Assembly (NCBI RefSeq): GCF_020164955.1 | Contig: NZ_JAIUHG010000004.1 | Location: forward strand, 62,001-126,000 | DNA: 64,000 nucleotides | Reading direction: 5' to 3' | DNA from: Mesorhizobium sp. CA8 | GTDB taxonomy: Bacteria; Pseudomonadota; Alphaproteobacteria; Rhizobiales; Rhizobiaceae | Part shown: piece after piece, positions 49,673 through 58,141 of the stretch | Layout of the letters: each line of letters begins with the position of its first letter | Numbering within the stretch: position 1 is the stretch's first letter | The notes under the pieces: generated by a model | Told to the model about the DNA's origin: nothing | Databases searched by the model: none | The model's input: only the letters and a program-made list of their open reading frames with translations | Position numbers and translations under genes: made by a program

Positions 49673-50740
49673 CTAGCCGATCCGATTTCCGCTCTTCGGA
49701 TCGAACAGATGCAGCGCAGCCGGATCGGCGGCGAGGCGGATCGTGTCGCCCGGCCTCACATCGCTGCGGCCCATGACGAAGACGCAGACCTGCTGGTTGG
49801 ACAGCCTGACATAGAACTGCGTCGACAGGCCGAGCGGCTCGACCACCTCGACCTCGGCCTTCAGCGCGCCGTCATCCACGAGCTTGATGTGCTCTGGCCG
49901 CAGTCCGATGGTGAGGTCGTCGCCATCGCTCAGCGGCAGGCCATCCGGCAGCCGCAGCTTCTGGCTATCGGCGAGCACGGCATCCGCCTTGCCACCCTTG
50001 GCGACCTTAGCCGGCAAGAAATTCATGCCCGGCGAGCCGATGAAGCCGGCGACGAAGGTGTTGACCGGACGGTCGTAAAGCTCCAGCGGGCGGCCGACCT
50101 GCTGCACATAGCCGTCATGCATGACGACGATGCGGTCGGCCATGGTCATCGCCTCGACCTGGTCGTGGGTGACATAGACCGAAGTGGTCTTGAGCTGCTG
50201 ATGCAGCGCCTTGATCTCGGCGCGCATATGGACGCGCAATTTGGCGTCGAGGTTGGAGAGCGGCTCGTCGAACAGGAACACCTTGGGGTCGCGCACGATG
50301 GCGCGGCCCATGGCGACGCGCTGGCGCTGGCCACCGGAAAGCTGGCGCGGCAGTCGGCCGAGATAGGCGTCGAGGCCGAGCCGCCTGGCGGCAGCACCTA
50401 CCCTGCCGTCGATCGTCGTTTTCTCGGCCTTCTTCAAAAGCAGGCTGAAGCCCATGTTGGAGGAGACATCCATATGCGGGTAGAGCGCATAGGACTGGAA
50501 CACCATGGCGATGTCCCGGTCCTTCGGCGCGACATCGTTGACCAGCCGCTCGCCGATATGGATCTCGCCGCCGGTGACTTCCTCCAGGCCGGCGATCATG
50601 CGCAGCAGCGTGGACTTGCCGCAGCCGGACGGGCCGACCAGCACGACGAACTCGCCATCGGCGATCTCGAGATCAACGCCGTGCAGGATGCGCAGCGCGC
50701 CGTAATCCTTCTCGACGTTTTGCAGCGTGACGGAAGCCAT
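49673..50740 (-). CDS. Sugar ABC transporter ATP-binding protein (MalK/UgpC type)
   Basis: A 355-residue import ATPase: Walker A GPSGCGKST, Q-loop MVFQSYALYPHM, signature LSGGQRQRVAMGRA, Walker B VFLFDEPLSNLDAK, H-loop VTHDQ, and a C-terminal TOBE domain (IGLRPEHI). It powers the two permeases encoded directly upstream (gap of 3 bases to the first). With the binding protein at 52700 it forms a complete CUT1-type importer. Confidence 0.93.
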   Translation of the reverse strand: MASVTLQNVEKDYGALRILHGVDLEIADGEFVVLVGPSGCGKSTLLRMIAGLEEVTGGEIHIGERLVNDVAPKDRDIAMVFQSYALYPHMDVSSNMGFSLLLKKAEKTTIDGRVGAAARRLGLDAYLGRLPRQLSGGQRQRVAMGRAIVRDPKVFLFDEPLSNLDAKLRVHMRAEIKALHQQLKTTSVYVTHDQVEAMTMADRIVVMHDGYVQQVGRPLELYDRPVNTFVAGFIGSPGMNFLPAKVAKGGKADAVLADSQKLRLPDGLPLSDGDDLTIGLRPEHIKLVDDGALKAEVEVVEPLGLSTQFYVRLSNQQVCVFVMGRSDVRPGDTIRLAADPAALHLFDPKSGNRIG

Positions 50741-50743
50741 CTT

Positions 50744-51592
50744 TTATCCTTTGACCGCGCCGGCGGTGAGGCCGGTGACGAGATAGCGTTGCAGGAAAGC
50801 GAAGAAGACGCAGACCGGGATCAGCGCCAGGATGGAGGCCGCCATCATCTGCCCCCAGTCGACGGCGAACTTGCCGATGAAGGTGAGCAGGCCGACGGCA
50901 AAGGTCTTCTGCTCGTCGCTGGAGATCAACATCAGCGCGAACAGCAACTCGCTCCAGGCGGCGGTGAAGACGAAGCCCAGCGTCGCGCCCATGCCGGGCA
51001 AGGTCAGCGGCACGATCACCCGGCGCATCGCCTGCGCGCGGGTGCAGCCGTCAATCATCGCCGCTTCCTCCAGGTCTTTCGGGATGCCGTCGAAGAAGGA
51101 CTGCATCAGGAAGGTTGCGAAGGCGGTGTTGAAGGCGGTGTAGATGATGATCAGGCCGATCAGGCTGTTGGTGAGGCCGAGATCGCCCATGATGCGGTAG
51201 ATCGGCGGAATGACCATGACCAGCGGGAAGGTCTGGGTGAGCAGCAACAGGATCGCCAAAGTCGCCTTGCCGCGGAAAGTGAAGCGCGACATGGCATAGC
51301 CGGCAAGCGTGGCGATGACGGTGACAAAGGCGGCCGTCGACACCGAGACGATGACGCTGTTGAGGAAATAGCGCGGAAAGTCTGAGGCCTCGAGCACGGT
51401 GGCGAAGTTCTGAAAAGTCGTCTGCGACGGCCAGAAGGTGATGCCTTCGGAATAGAGCAGGCGTTCGGGCGTCACCGAGATCTTCAGCGTCCAGAAGATC
51501 GGAAACAGCGCGAAGATCACGTAAGCCGCGATAGCGCCGTAGAGACCGATGCCGCCGAAGATGCGCGAGGAGGTGGAGCGACCGGCGATCAT
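50744..51592 (-). CDS. Sugar ABC transporter permease (MalG type)
   Basis: A 282-residue inner-membrane permease with six predicted segments and the EAA loop EEAAMIDGCTRAQAMRRVIVPLTLPG, which contacts the ATPase. A hydrophobic N-terminal segment begins at YGAIAAYVIFALFPIFWTL. The start overlaps the stop of the partner permease by one base (TGATG), indicating coupled synthesis. Confidence 0.92.
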   Translation of the reverse strand: MIAGRSTSSRIFGGIGLYGAIAAYVIFALFPIFWTLKISVTPERLLYSEGITFWPSQTTFQNFATVLEASDFPRYFLNSVIVSVSTAAFVTVIATLAGYAMSRFTFRGKATLAILLLLTQTFPLVMVIPPIYRIMGDLGLTNSLIGLIIIYTAFNTAFATFLMQSFFDGIPKDLEEAAMIDGCTRAQAMRRVIVPLTLPGMGATLGFVFTAAWSELLFALMLISSDEQKTFAVGLLTFIGKFAVDWGQMMAASILALIPVCVFFAFLQRYLVTGLTAGAVKG

Positions 51593-52515
51593 CAGACGTG
51601 CCTCACCAGGGTACGGCGGATGGCGATCAGGCCGATGGCGTAGGCGATCAGCAGCACCAGAAGCAGCACCGCAACCGCCGAGGCGTAGCCTTTGTCCAGC
51701 GACTTGAAGGCGCTGACATAGATGTAGACCGGCACCGTGCTGGTCGAGCCCGCCGGCCCGCCCTCGGTCATGACGAAGATCAGGTCGGCGAAGGTGGCGA
51801 TCCAGATGGTGCGCAGCATGACGGTGATGACGATGGTCGGCGCCAGGAAGGGCAGCGTCACCTTGGTGAAGCGCTGCCAGGGCGAAGCGCCGTCGATGGC
51901 CGCCGCTTCATGCAACTCGGAGGGGATCGACTTTAGCGCCGCCAGCAGCGTGATGGCGAAAAACGGGATGCCGAACCAGATGTTGGCGACGATCGGCCCC
52001 CACATGGCTGTGGCGGGATCGGACAACACGTTCGTCGGCTCCGCCTTCAGGCCAAGCGCGAACAACCAATGCGGCAGTGGTCCGATGATCGGGTTGAACA
52101 GCCAGGCCCAGGTGAGGCCTGAGAGAAAGGACGGCACTGCCCAGGGCAGGAACACCACCGCCTGGACGACCTTGCGGCCGTAGAAGGGCTTGTCGAGCAG
52201 CAGCGCGAGACCCAGGCCAAGGAAGAACTGGAAGAACAGGCTGGCAACCGTCCACCACAACGTGTTGATCAGCGCCTGGCCGAGCACCTGGTCGGAGAGC
52301 ATCGCCTGGTATTGGGCAAGGCCGACATATTGCGACTTGAAGGCCGAGAATTTGCGGAAGGAATAGCTGATGCCGATGATCAGCGGCACCAGTAGCACCA
52401 GGATCAGCAGGACGATGGCCGGCGATAGATAGAGCCACGGCTCGATCGCGGCCTTGCTCAGCCGTTGCTTTCGCGGCCGGGCGGCGGATCGGATTTCGGA
52501 GACGGCGTAGGTCAT
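51592..52515 (-). CDS. Sugar ABC transporter permease (MalF type)
   Basis: A 307-residue permease with six membrane segments (LYLSPAIVLLILVLLVPLIIGI is the first) and the EAA loop HEAAAIDGASPWQRFTKVTLPFLAP. ATG 52515 gives the usual cytoplasmic N-terminus; the upstream open frame runs through an intergenic repeat. It lies after the binding-protein gene, separated by a palindromic element, and before the second permease. Confidence 0.92.
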   Translation of the reverse strand: MTYAVSEIRSAARPRKQRLSKAAIEPWLYLSPAIVLLILVLLVPLIIGISYSFRKFSAFKSQYVGLAQYQAMLSDQVLGQALINTLWWTVASLFFQFFLGLGLALLLDKPFYGRKVVQAVVFLPWAVPSFLSGLTWAWLFNPIIGPLPHWLFALGLKAEPTNVLSDPATAMWGPIVANIWFGIPFFAITLLAALKSIPSELHEAAAIDGASPWQRFTKVTLPFLAPTIVITVMLRTIWIATFADLIFVMTEGGPAGSTSTVPVYIYVSAFKSLDKGYASAVAVLLLVLLIAYAIGLIAIRRTLVRHV

Positions 52516-52565
52516 ACGTTTTGGCTCTACGGTGGTGAGTGGGTGCCGGGGACGGCGACAGCGTC

Positions 52566-52691
52566 CTTCTCCCCGTTCAACGGGGAGAAGATGCCGGCAG
52601 GCAGATGAGGGGCAGCGCGAACTTATGAAGGTGTGGCGCCGCCCCTCATCCGTCACTTCGTGACACCTTCTCCCCGTAAACGGGGAGAAGG
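52566..52691. repeat. Composite palindromic intergenic element
   Basis: Two perfect palindromes, CTTCTCCCCGTT-C-AACGGGGAGAAG split by one base (52566-52590) and CCTTCTCCCCGT-AA-ACGGGGAGAAGG (52666-52691), flank a 10-base inverted pair GATGAGGGGC (52604-52613) / GCCCCTCATC (52641-52650) and a small hairpin GTCAC-TTC-GTGAC (52652-52664). It sits between the binding-protein stop and the permease start and looks like a Rhizobiales RIME/REP-type mobile repeat. In RNA it would form strong stems, which could keep binding-protein mRNA high. Confidence 0.7.
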
Positions 52692-52699
52692 AAAGAAGC

Positions 52700-53977
52700 T
52701 TACTTCTTGTTTTTCGCCATCCAGTCCTGCTGTTCCTTGGTCAGGAACTTGGCCCATTCGTCGGCGACATCCTTGGCCGGCTTCTGGCCGAGCAGCACTT
52801 CCTGAAAATTCTTGATCGCCACCTGGTCGACGAAGTTGCCGAGGTTCTCCAGATGCGTCGGCGGCGTCACCATTTCATATTTGGAGCTGTCGCTGAGCTC
52901 GGTGAACCAGCCCTTGAACTGCTCGGTCTTGAAATGCGCGTCCTGGTCAGCGCCATTGTGGATCGGCACGACGCCGACTTCCTTGGCCCATTCCAGATTA
53001 TCCTTGGGCGACAGCAGCGTCGCCATCAGCTTCCAGGCTTCGTCCTTGTGCTGGGAATTGGCGAACATCGCCCAGCCGGCATAGCCGAGCGTCGGGTAGG
53101 ATTTGCCGCTCGGACCCACGGGAAGCGGCGCGACCGCAAAGTCGTCGGCGCTCATCTTGTCGGCGATGCCGAGCAGCGCGTCCGGATCCTGGTTGAGCAT
53201 GGCGCAAGTGCCGGAATAGAAGCCGGTTACCGTCTCGTTGAAGCCCCAGCTCACCGAATCTTTCGGCGCCAGACCGTTCTTGTACATGTCGGCCAGCATC
53301 TGCAGGCCCTTGACCGAGCCTTCGTCATTGATGGTCGAGACGCCATCGTCGGTGAAATAGCCGCCCTTGCCGTCGGCGATGTTCATGAACATGTGCATGC
53401 CGTTGAAGGCACCAGGGCCGCCGCGCAGGCAGTAGCCGTATTTGCCGGGGATGGCGGAGATCTTCTTGGAGAAGGAGACGAACTCGTCGAGGTTTTCCGG
53501 CGGACGGTCGAGGCCGGCTTCCTTGAACAGCTTCTTGTTCCAGAACAGCGCGTTCACATAATAGCCATAGGGGATCATGAACTGGGTGTTGTTGACGGTC
53601 GAGCCGAACTGCTTGGCGCGGTCGCCGAGCGTCTTGGCGTCGGGCCATTTGGCCATGAAGGGACCGAGATCCTCGAGCTGGCCGTTGTTCGCGTAGAGGC
53701 CCATCCAGCGTTCGGGCATTTCGACCACATCGGGCGTGTCGCCGGCCTGCACCATGGTGAGGAACTTTTCGAAGGCCTGGCCCCAGGGCAGCGAGACCAC
53801 CTCCACCTTGATGCCCGGGTTCGCCGTCTCGAATTCGGCAATCTGCTTCTTCAGGAATTCGGTGCGCGGCGGGCTGGTGATGACCTCGACCAGCTTGATG
53901 GTGGTGTCGGCCAGCGCGCCGCTGGCGGAAATCGCCAGGCCGGCCACGGCGGCAAACATGAAGGTCAGTCTTTTCAT
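52700..53977 (-). CDS. Extracellular sugar-binding protein of ABC transporter (CUT1 type)
   Basis: A 425-residue periplasmic protein with signal peptide (KRLTFMFAAVAGLAISASGALA, cleavage before DTT). The family-1 binding-protein pattern is seen in KKQIAEFETANPGIKVEVVSLPWGQAFEKFLTM and in the C-terminal half LPVGPSGKSYPTLGYAGWAMFANS. ATG 53977 follows GGGAG; the open frame upstream overlaps the PLP enzyme gene in another frame. It gives specificity to the transporter encoded next to it. The sugar is unknown. Confidence 0.92.
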   Translation of the reverse strand: MKRLTFMFAAVAGLAISASGALADTTIKLVEVITSPPRTEFLKKQIAEFETANPGIKVEVVSLPWGQAFEKFLTMVQAGDTPDVVEMPERWMGLYANNGQLEDLGPFMAKWPDAKTLGDRAKQFGSTVNNTQFMIPYGYYVNALFWNKKLFKEAGLDRPPENLDEFVSFSKKISAIPGKYGYCLRGGPGAFNGMHMFMNIADGKGGYFTDDGVSTINDEGSVKGLQMLADMYKNGLAPKDSVSWGFNETVTGFYSGTCAMLNQDPDALLGIADKMSADDFAVAPLPVGPSGKSYPTLGYAGWAMFANSQHKDEAWKLMATLLSPKDNLEWAKEVGVVPIHNGADQDAHFKTEQFKGWFTELSDSSKYEMVTPPTHLENLGNFVDQVAIKNFQEVLLGQKPAKDVADEWAKFLTKEQQDWMAKNKK

Positions 53978-54002
53978 CTTCAGGACTCCCATTTTTGGAC
54001 GA

Positions 54003-55223
54003 CTATTTTTTTGATTTGTCGAAGGCTCTACTTTTGTCGAAGGCTTGGGCGATGTCGGCCCAGAGGTCCTCGACATTTTCCAATCCGACATTGAAGCGGA
54101 TGGTTCGGGGGCTGACGCCGAAGCGCGCCATCGAATTGATGCCCGGCGTCTGCTCGAGCGAGGCTTTTGCCGGCACGACCAGGCTTTCATGGCCGCCCCA
54201 GCTGACGCCGATGCGGAAGAACTTCAGCGCGTCGACGAAGGCCGGGATGTCGACATCCTCGGTGACCTCGAAGGAGAACAGGCCGGCATAGCCGGCTAAA
54301 GTCTTCTTGCCGGGGTGATTGGAATAGGCGGGGTGGTTGACCCGCTCGACCTTGCCATGCGCCTTCAGCCGCTCGGCAATGATGAGCCCGCTCTTCATGT
54401 GATGCGGCAGCCTGAGCGGCAGCGTGCGCAGGCCGCGCAGCAACAGCCAGCCTTCGAAGGGCGACAGCTTGCCGCCAAGCTGCGAATAGGTCTGTTCGTT
54501 GATGTGTTTGATATGGGCGGCTGACCCGGCCACCACGCCGGCGACGGTGTCGCTGTGGCCGCCCAGATATTTCGAGGCCGAATGCAGCACCAGGTCGACG
54601 CCATGCGAAATCGGCTTCTGGAAGACGGGGGTGGCCCAGGAATTGTCGATGGTGGTGACGATGCCCTGCTCCTTCGCCAGCCGCGTCAGATGCTCCAGGT
54701 CCTGCAGCTCAAACATCATCGAGGTAGGGCTTTCGAGGTAGAGCAGCTTGGCGCCGGGAAGCGCCGCGGCAACCGCGTCAGGATCGGAGCCGTCGACATA
54801 ATCGACCTTGATGTGCAAGCGCGGGAACAGCCGCTCGAACAGGCGGTAGGCGTCGCCGTAGCAGTTGCGCACGGCAACCATGCGCTCGCCGGCACCGACA
54901 AAGGCAAGGACCGTGGCGCTGATGGCCGCCATGCCGCTCGAAAAACCGCGCGCGGCCTCAGCGCCCTCCAAGGCGGCGACACGCGCCTCGAACTCCATCA
55001 CCGTCGGATTGTCGCCGCGCGAATAGATCGGCTGCTTCCTTCTGCCGGCAAAGGTGTCGGCCATATCGGCGTAATTGGCGAAGGTGAAAAGCGAGGTCTG
55101 GTAGATCGGCGGCACCACGGCGCCGCCTGGAAACGGATCGTCATGCGCCAGCAACGTCGCCGCCTCGCCGAGATAATCGCCGGCCAGCGGGGCCGGGTCG
55201 AAGGTATTGGGCTGCTCGTTCAT
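54003..55223 (-). CDS. PLP-dependent cystathionine gamma-lyase/synthase family enzyme
   Basis: A 406-residue enzyme of the Cys/Met metabolism PLP family. The cofactor lysine is in LVLHSASKYLGGHSDTVAG. PTSMMFELQDL and the conserved SRGDNPT, which binds phosphate near the N-terminus, are also seen. The C-terminus ends with a short tandem duplication (AFDKSRAFDKSKK). Its stop is 25 bases before the binding-protein gene and its start overlaps the GntR stop (ATGA). A gamma-lyase linked to a sugar transporter is unusual; the substrate may be a beta- or gamma-substituted amino acid, but is not evident. Confidence 0.85.
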   Translation of the reverse strand: MNEQPNTFDPAPLAGDYLGEAATLLAHDDPFPGGAVVPPIYQTSLFTFANYADMADTFAGRRKQPIYSRGDNPTVMEFEARVAALEGAEAARGFSSGMAAISATVLAFVGAGERMVAVRNCYGDAYRLFERLFPRLHIKVDYVDGSDPDAVAAALPGAKLLYLESPTSMMFELQDLEHLTRLAKEQGIVTTIDNSWATPVFQKPISHGVDLVLHSASKYLGGHSDTVAGVVAGSAAHIKHINEQTYSQLGGKLSPFEGWLLLRGLRTLPLRLPHHMKSGLIIAERLKAHGKVERVNHPAYSNHPGKKTLAGYAGLFSFEVTEDVDIPAFVDALKFFRIGVSWGGHESLVVPAKASLEQTPGINSMARFGVSPRTIRFNVGLENVEDLWADIAQAFDKSRAFDKSKK

Positions 55224-55951
55224 CTGCGGTCCGAAAGTTTGAGATTGGCGGCACCGCGCTTCAGATCGTCCTCGACGGTGGCGATTAGCTTCAGCGCCTC
55301 GGCGCGCGCGCCGTCCGGATCATGCGCGGCGATGCGGTCGAAGATGGTGCGGTGATAGGGAAAGCTGGCGTGGCCGAAGTCGCGCACGCCGAGCGGATGC
55401 TCCCAGAAGCGGTGGAAGAGCTCATGCATGGCGCTGATGATCTGCTCGAACAGCGGATTGCCCGATGCGCGGTAGACCGCCTGGTGGAACTCCCAGTCCT
55501 CCTCCGAGGACATGCCGGCGCGGGTGCGGAAGGCATCTTCCATGATGTCGAGCTTGCGCTCGATCTCGGCGATCTCGGCCTTGCCGCCGCGGATGGCGCA
55601 AAGGGCGGCCGCCTCGGCCTCAAGGGCCCGGCGGATCTCCAGTGTGCGCATCAGGCCGGCGAAATCATTGCCGCCAGACAGCGTCAGCGGCATGTGCAGC
55701 ATATCAGGCGAAACGGCGGCCTTGAGGTAGGTGCCCGAACCCTGCCGCCGCTCGACAAGGCCGAGGCCTTCCCAGCGCGTCAGCGCCTCACGCACCGTGT
55801 TGCGGCTGACCTTGAGGCGTTCGGCGAGGATGCGCTCCGTCGGCAGCTTCTCGCCGGGACCCAGAGCCTCCTGCCGCACGAATCCCGCCAGGGCCTTCAA
55901 CACCGCGTCGTCGCGCGCCGTCGTCTGGATGGGGGGTAGGAAATCGGTCAC
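55220..55951 (-). CDS. GntR family transcriptional regulator, FadR subfamily
   Basis: A 243-residue repressor-type protein. The winged-helix part is LPTERILAERLKVSRNTVREALTRWEGLGLVERRQGSGTY. The all-helical FCD effector domain follows (LEIRRALEAEAAAL, EEDWEFHQAVYRASGN and PYHRTIFDRIAAHD, with metal-binding Asp/His positions typical of FCD). GTG 55951 is preferred; the frame extends to 56020, but that extra segment holds a probable operator. It is coupled to the PLP enzyme and likely controls the transporter operon downstream. Confidence 0.88.
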   Translation of the reverse strand: MTDFLPPIQTTARDDAVLKALAGFVRQEALGPGEKLPTERILAERLKVSRNTVREALTRWEGLGLVERRQGSGTYLKAAVSPDMLHMPLTLSGGNDFAGLMRTLEIRRALEAEAAALCAIRGGKAEIAEIERKLDIMEDAFRTRAGMSSEEDWEFHQAVYRASGNPLFEQIISAMHELFHRFWEHPLGVRDFGHASFPYHRTIFDRIAAHDPDGARAEALKLIATVEDDLKRGAANLKLSDRR

Positions 55952-55977
55952 GCCGGCTGGGCCTAAAAGTGGTTCAA

Positions 55978-55988
55978 TGGTCCAACCA
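55978..55988. promoter_or_regulatory. FadR-type operator-like palindrome upstream of the GntR gene
   Basis: TGGTCCAACCA has the TGGT-N3-ACCA symmetry of FadR-family operators (the FadR site is close to TGGTCCGACCA). It lies 27 bases before GTG 55951, so the regulator may control its own operon. Confidence 0.45.
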
Positions 55989-56085
55989 ATTTCTGCACAT
56001 GCGGAAAGATGAGTCAACAACCGAAACCAGGCCCGAATGGCGATTCTTCCGTTACAAGGCGGAATGGTAAGTCGGCAAATCGTCC

Positions 56086-56745
56086 TTACAACACCGCCGG
56101 CAAAGCTCCGATGGCGGCAAGGCCGGTTTCTGTCAGTGCATAGATGCCGCGCTCGGCGCGGGCGAACCAGCCATAGTAATTGTGCTGCAGGATGCTGGCG
56201 GCGCGCGGCGAAAGCGCCTTGAGGTCGCGCGGCCGTTTCGGGCCGTTGGCCATGGCGGCTGCGCAGGCCAGCGCCTCCTGGCGGTAGGCGGTCATGATCG
56301 GCTTCTTGCGCGTGCTGCCGCCGATCGATGGGTCGCCTTTGCGGCGATGGTGCTCCTCGACCAGGCGCGAGCGCCGGCGCGGGTCGCGGCGCGGCGGCAA
56401 GGCGGCGGGACTGAGCAGCAATTCCACCTCGCCCTTCTTGCCGACGCCCAGCAGGCCGAAGCCGAGACGGCGGCAGAGCGCGCGGAAGCGACGGTCGTGC
56501 TCACGGCCCTTGCCGCGCGCCGACATATAGGCGGCGAGCCACACTTCGTCACAGGCCGCCGCGCGATCGACGGCCTGCAGGACGAGCTCGAGGTTGAATT
56601 GCAGCTTGAGCTCGCAAATGACGACGACCTCCGGCTCGCCCGCGCGCAGGCCGACCACGTCGCAGCCGCCGATCTCGCCCTTGACGGCGAAATCCATGCT
56701 CTCGAGGAACCGCTTTACCGGCTCGTAGAGGGAGGTTTCCTGCAT
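56086..56745 (-). CDS. DUF2161 family protein, PD-(D/E)XK nuclease-like
   Basis: A 219-residue protein with an N-terminal GEIGGCDVVGL and a strand pattern VVVICELKLQF, the D...ExK arrangement of PD-(D/E)XK phosphodiesterases, as predicted for DUF2161. The C-terminal 70 residues (AYRQEALACAAAMANGPKRPRDLKALSP, then YYGWFARAERGIYALTETG) resemble a winged-helix DNA-binding part. It stands alone between the GntR gene and the fuconate dehydratase gene. DNA repair or restriction-like roles are guesses. Confidence 0.78.
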   Translation of the reverse strand: MQETSLYEPVKRFLESMDFAVKGEIGGCDVVGLRAGEPEVVVICELKLQFNLELVLQAVDRAAACDEVWLAAYMSARGKGREHDRRFRALCRRLGFGLLGVGKKGEVELLLSPAALPPRRDPRRRSRLVEEHHRRKGDPSIGGSTRKKPIMTAYRQEALACAAAMANGPKRPRDLKALSPRAASILQHNYYGWFARAERGIYALTETGLAAIGALPAVL

Positions 56746-56795
56746 GGCAGAGGCATAACCGATTCGCAGCGGTCCGGCACGCGGGCCACCCCATG

Positions 56796-58073
56796 TCAGC
56801 CGCGATGCAGATAGTCTTCGATCGACTTGGCCTTCATCTCGATCGAGAAGCCGGGCGCACGGGGCGGCATATAGGCGGCGTTGCGGATCACGCAGGGTTC
56901 CAGGAAGTGCTCGTGCAGGTGGTCGACATATTCGATGACCCGGCCATCCTTGCTGCCGGACACGGCGACATAGTCAATCATCGACAGATGCTGGACATAT
57001 TCGCACAGGCCGACGCCACCGGCATGCGGCCAGACCGGCAGGCCGAATTTGGCGGCGATCAGCAGCACCGCCAGCACCTCGTTCAACCCGCCCATGCGGC
57101 AGGAATCGATCTGCACGACGTCGATCGCGCCGCCGGCGATGAACTGCTTGAACATGATGCGGTTCTGGCACATCTCGCCGCTCGCGACCTTGATCGGAGC
57201 GATAGCCTTGCGGATCTTCGCGTGGCCGGCGACGTCGTCGGGACTGGTCGGCTCCTCGATGAAGAAGGGCTTGGCGAAGGCGAGGTCCTTGAGCCAGTCG
57301 ATCGCCTGGTCGACCTCCCAGACCTGGTTGGCGTCGATCATCAGGTAACGGTCCGGGCCGATCACTTCGCGGGCGATCCTGAGACGGCGGATGTCGTCGG
57401 CGCGGTCGCGGCCGACCTTCAGTTTGATGTGGTTGAACCCATCGTCGACCGCTTCCTGGCAGAGGCGCCTGAGCTTGTCGTCGGGATAGCCGAGCCAGCC
57501 GGCCGAGGTGGTGTAGCAGGCATAGCCTTCGCGCTCGAGCTTAGTGATGCGCTCGGCCTTGCCGACTTCGGCCCTCTTCAAAATCTCCAGCGCCTCGGCC
57601 GGCGTGACGGCGTCGGTGAGGTAGCGGAAATCGACGATGCGCACGATCTCTTCCGGGCTCATCTCGGCGGCCAGGCGCCAGACCGGCTTGCCGGCTTCCT
57701 TGGCCCAGAGATCCCAGACCGCGTTGACCACCGCGCCGACGGCAAGATGCATGGCGCCCTTGTCCGGCCCGATCCAGCGCAGCTGGCTGTCGCCGGTCAC
57801 GTGGTGCCAGAAGCGGCCGGGATCCTCTTTCACCCAGTCGAGGTCGAGCCCGACGACGAGGTGGCGCAGCGCTTCGATCGCCGCGCAGCAGATCTCGTTG
57901 CCGCGGCCGATGGTGAAGGTGAGGCCATGGCCTTTCAGCGACGGGACATCGGTGTCGAGAATGACATAGGCGGCCGAATAGTCCGGGTCCGGGTTCATCG
58001 CGTCCGAGCCGTCGAGGCTTTGCGATGTCGGGAAGCGGAGATCGAAGGTTCTGAGGTCTGTGATTTTTGTCAT
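56796..58073 (-). CDS. L-fuconate dehydratase (enolase superfamily)
   Basis: A 425-residue enolase-superfamily enzyme matching L-fuconate dehydratases in length. It removes water from L-fuconate to give 2-keto-3-deoxy-L-fuconate. Motifs are the KxK base HIKLKVG, metal ligands LMIDANQ, FIEEPTS and ASGEMC, and the second base WPHAGG. The N-terminal capping region (RFPTSQSLDGSDAMNPDPDYSAAYV) is typical of this subgroup. The neighbouring 2-keto-3-deoxy-fuconate-type dehydrogenase and sugar mutarotase support an L-fucose route. Confidence 0.9.
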   Translation of the reverse strand: MTKITDLRTFDLRFPTSQSLDGSDAMNPDPDYSAAYVILDTDVPSLKGHGLTFTIGRGNEICCAAIEALRHLVVGLDLDWVKEDPGRFWHHVTGDSQLRWIGPDKGAMHLAVGAVVNAVWDLWAKEAGKPVWRLAAEMSPEEIVRIVDFRYLTDAVTPAEALEILKRAEVGKAERITKLEREGYACYTTSAGWLGYPDDKLRRLCQEAVDDGFNHIKLKVGRDRADDIRRLRIAREVIGPDRYLMIDANQVWEVDQAIDWLKDLAFAKPFFIEEPTSPDDVAGHAKIRKAIAPIKVASGEMCQNRIMFKQFIAGGAIDVVQIDSCRMGGLNEVLAVLLIAAKFGLPVWPHAGGVGLCEYVQHLSMIDYVAVSGSKDGRVIEYVDHLHEHFLEPCVIRNAAYMPPRAPGFSIEMKAKSIEDYLHRG

Positions 58074-58141
58074 TGCTGCCTCATAAACTAGCTCGCCTCG
58101 TAACTGGATTGCCGCCGTCGCTTAACCTGGGTACCACGGTC

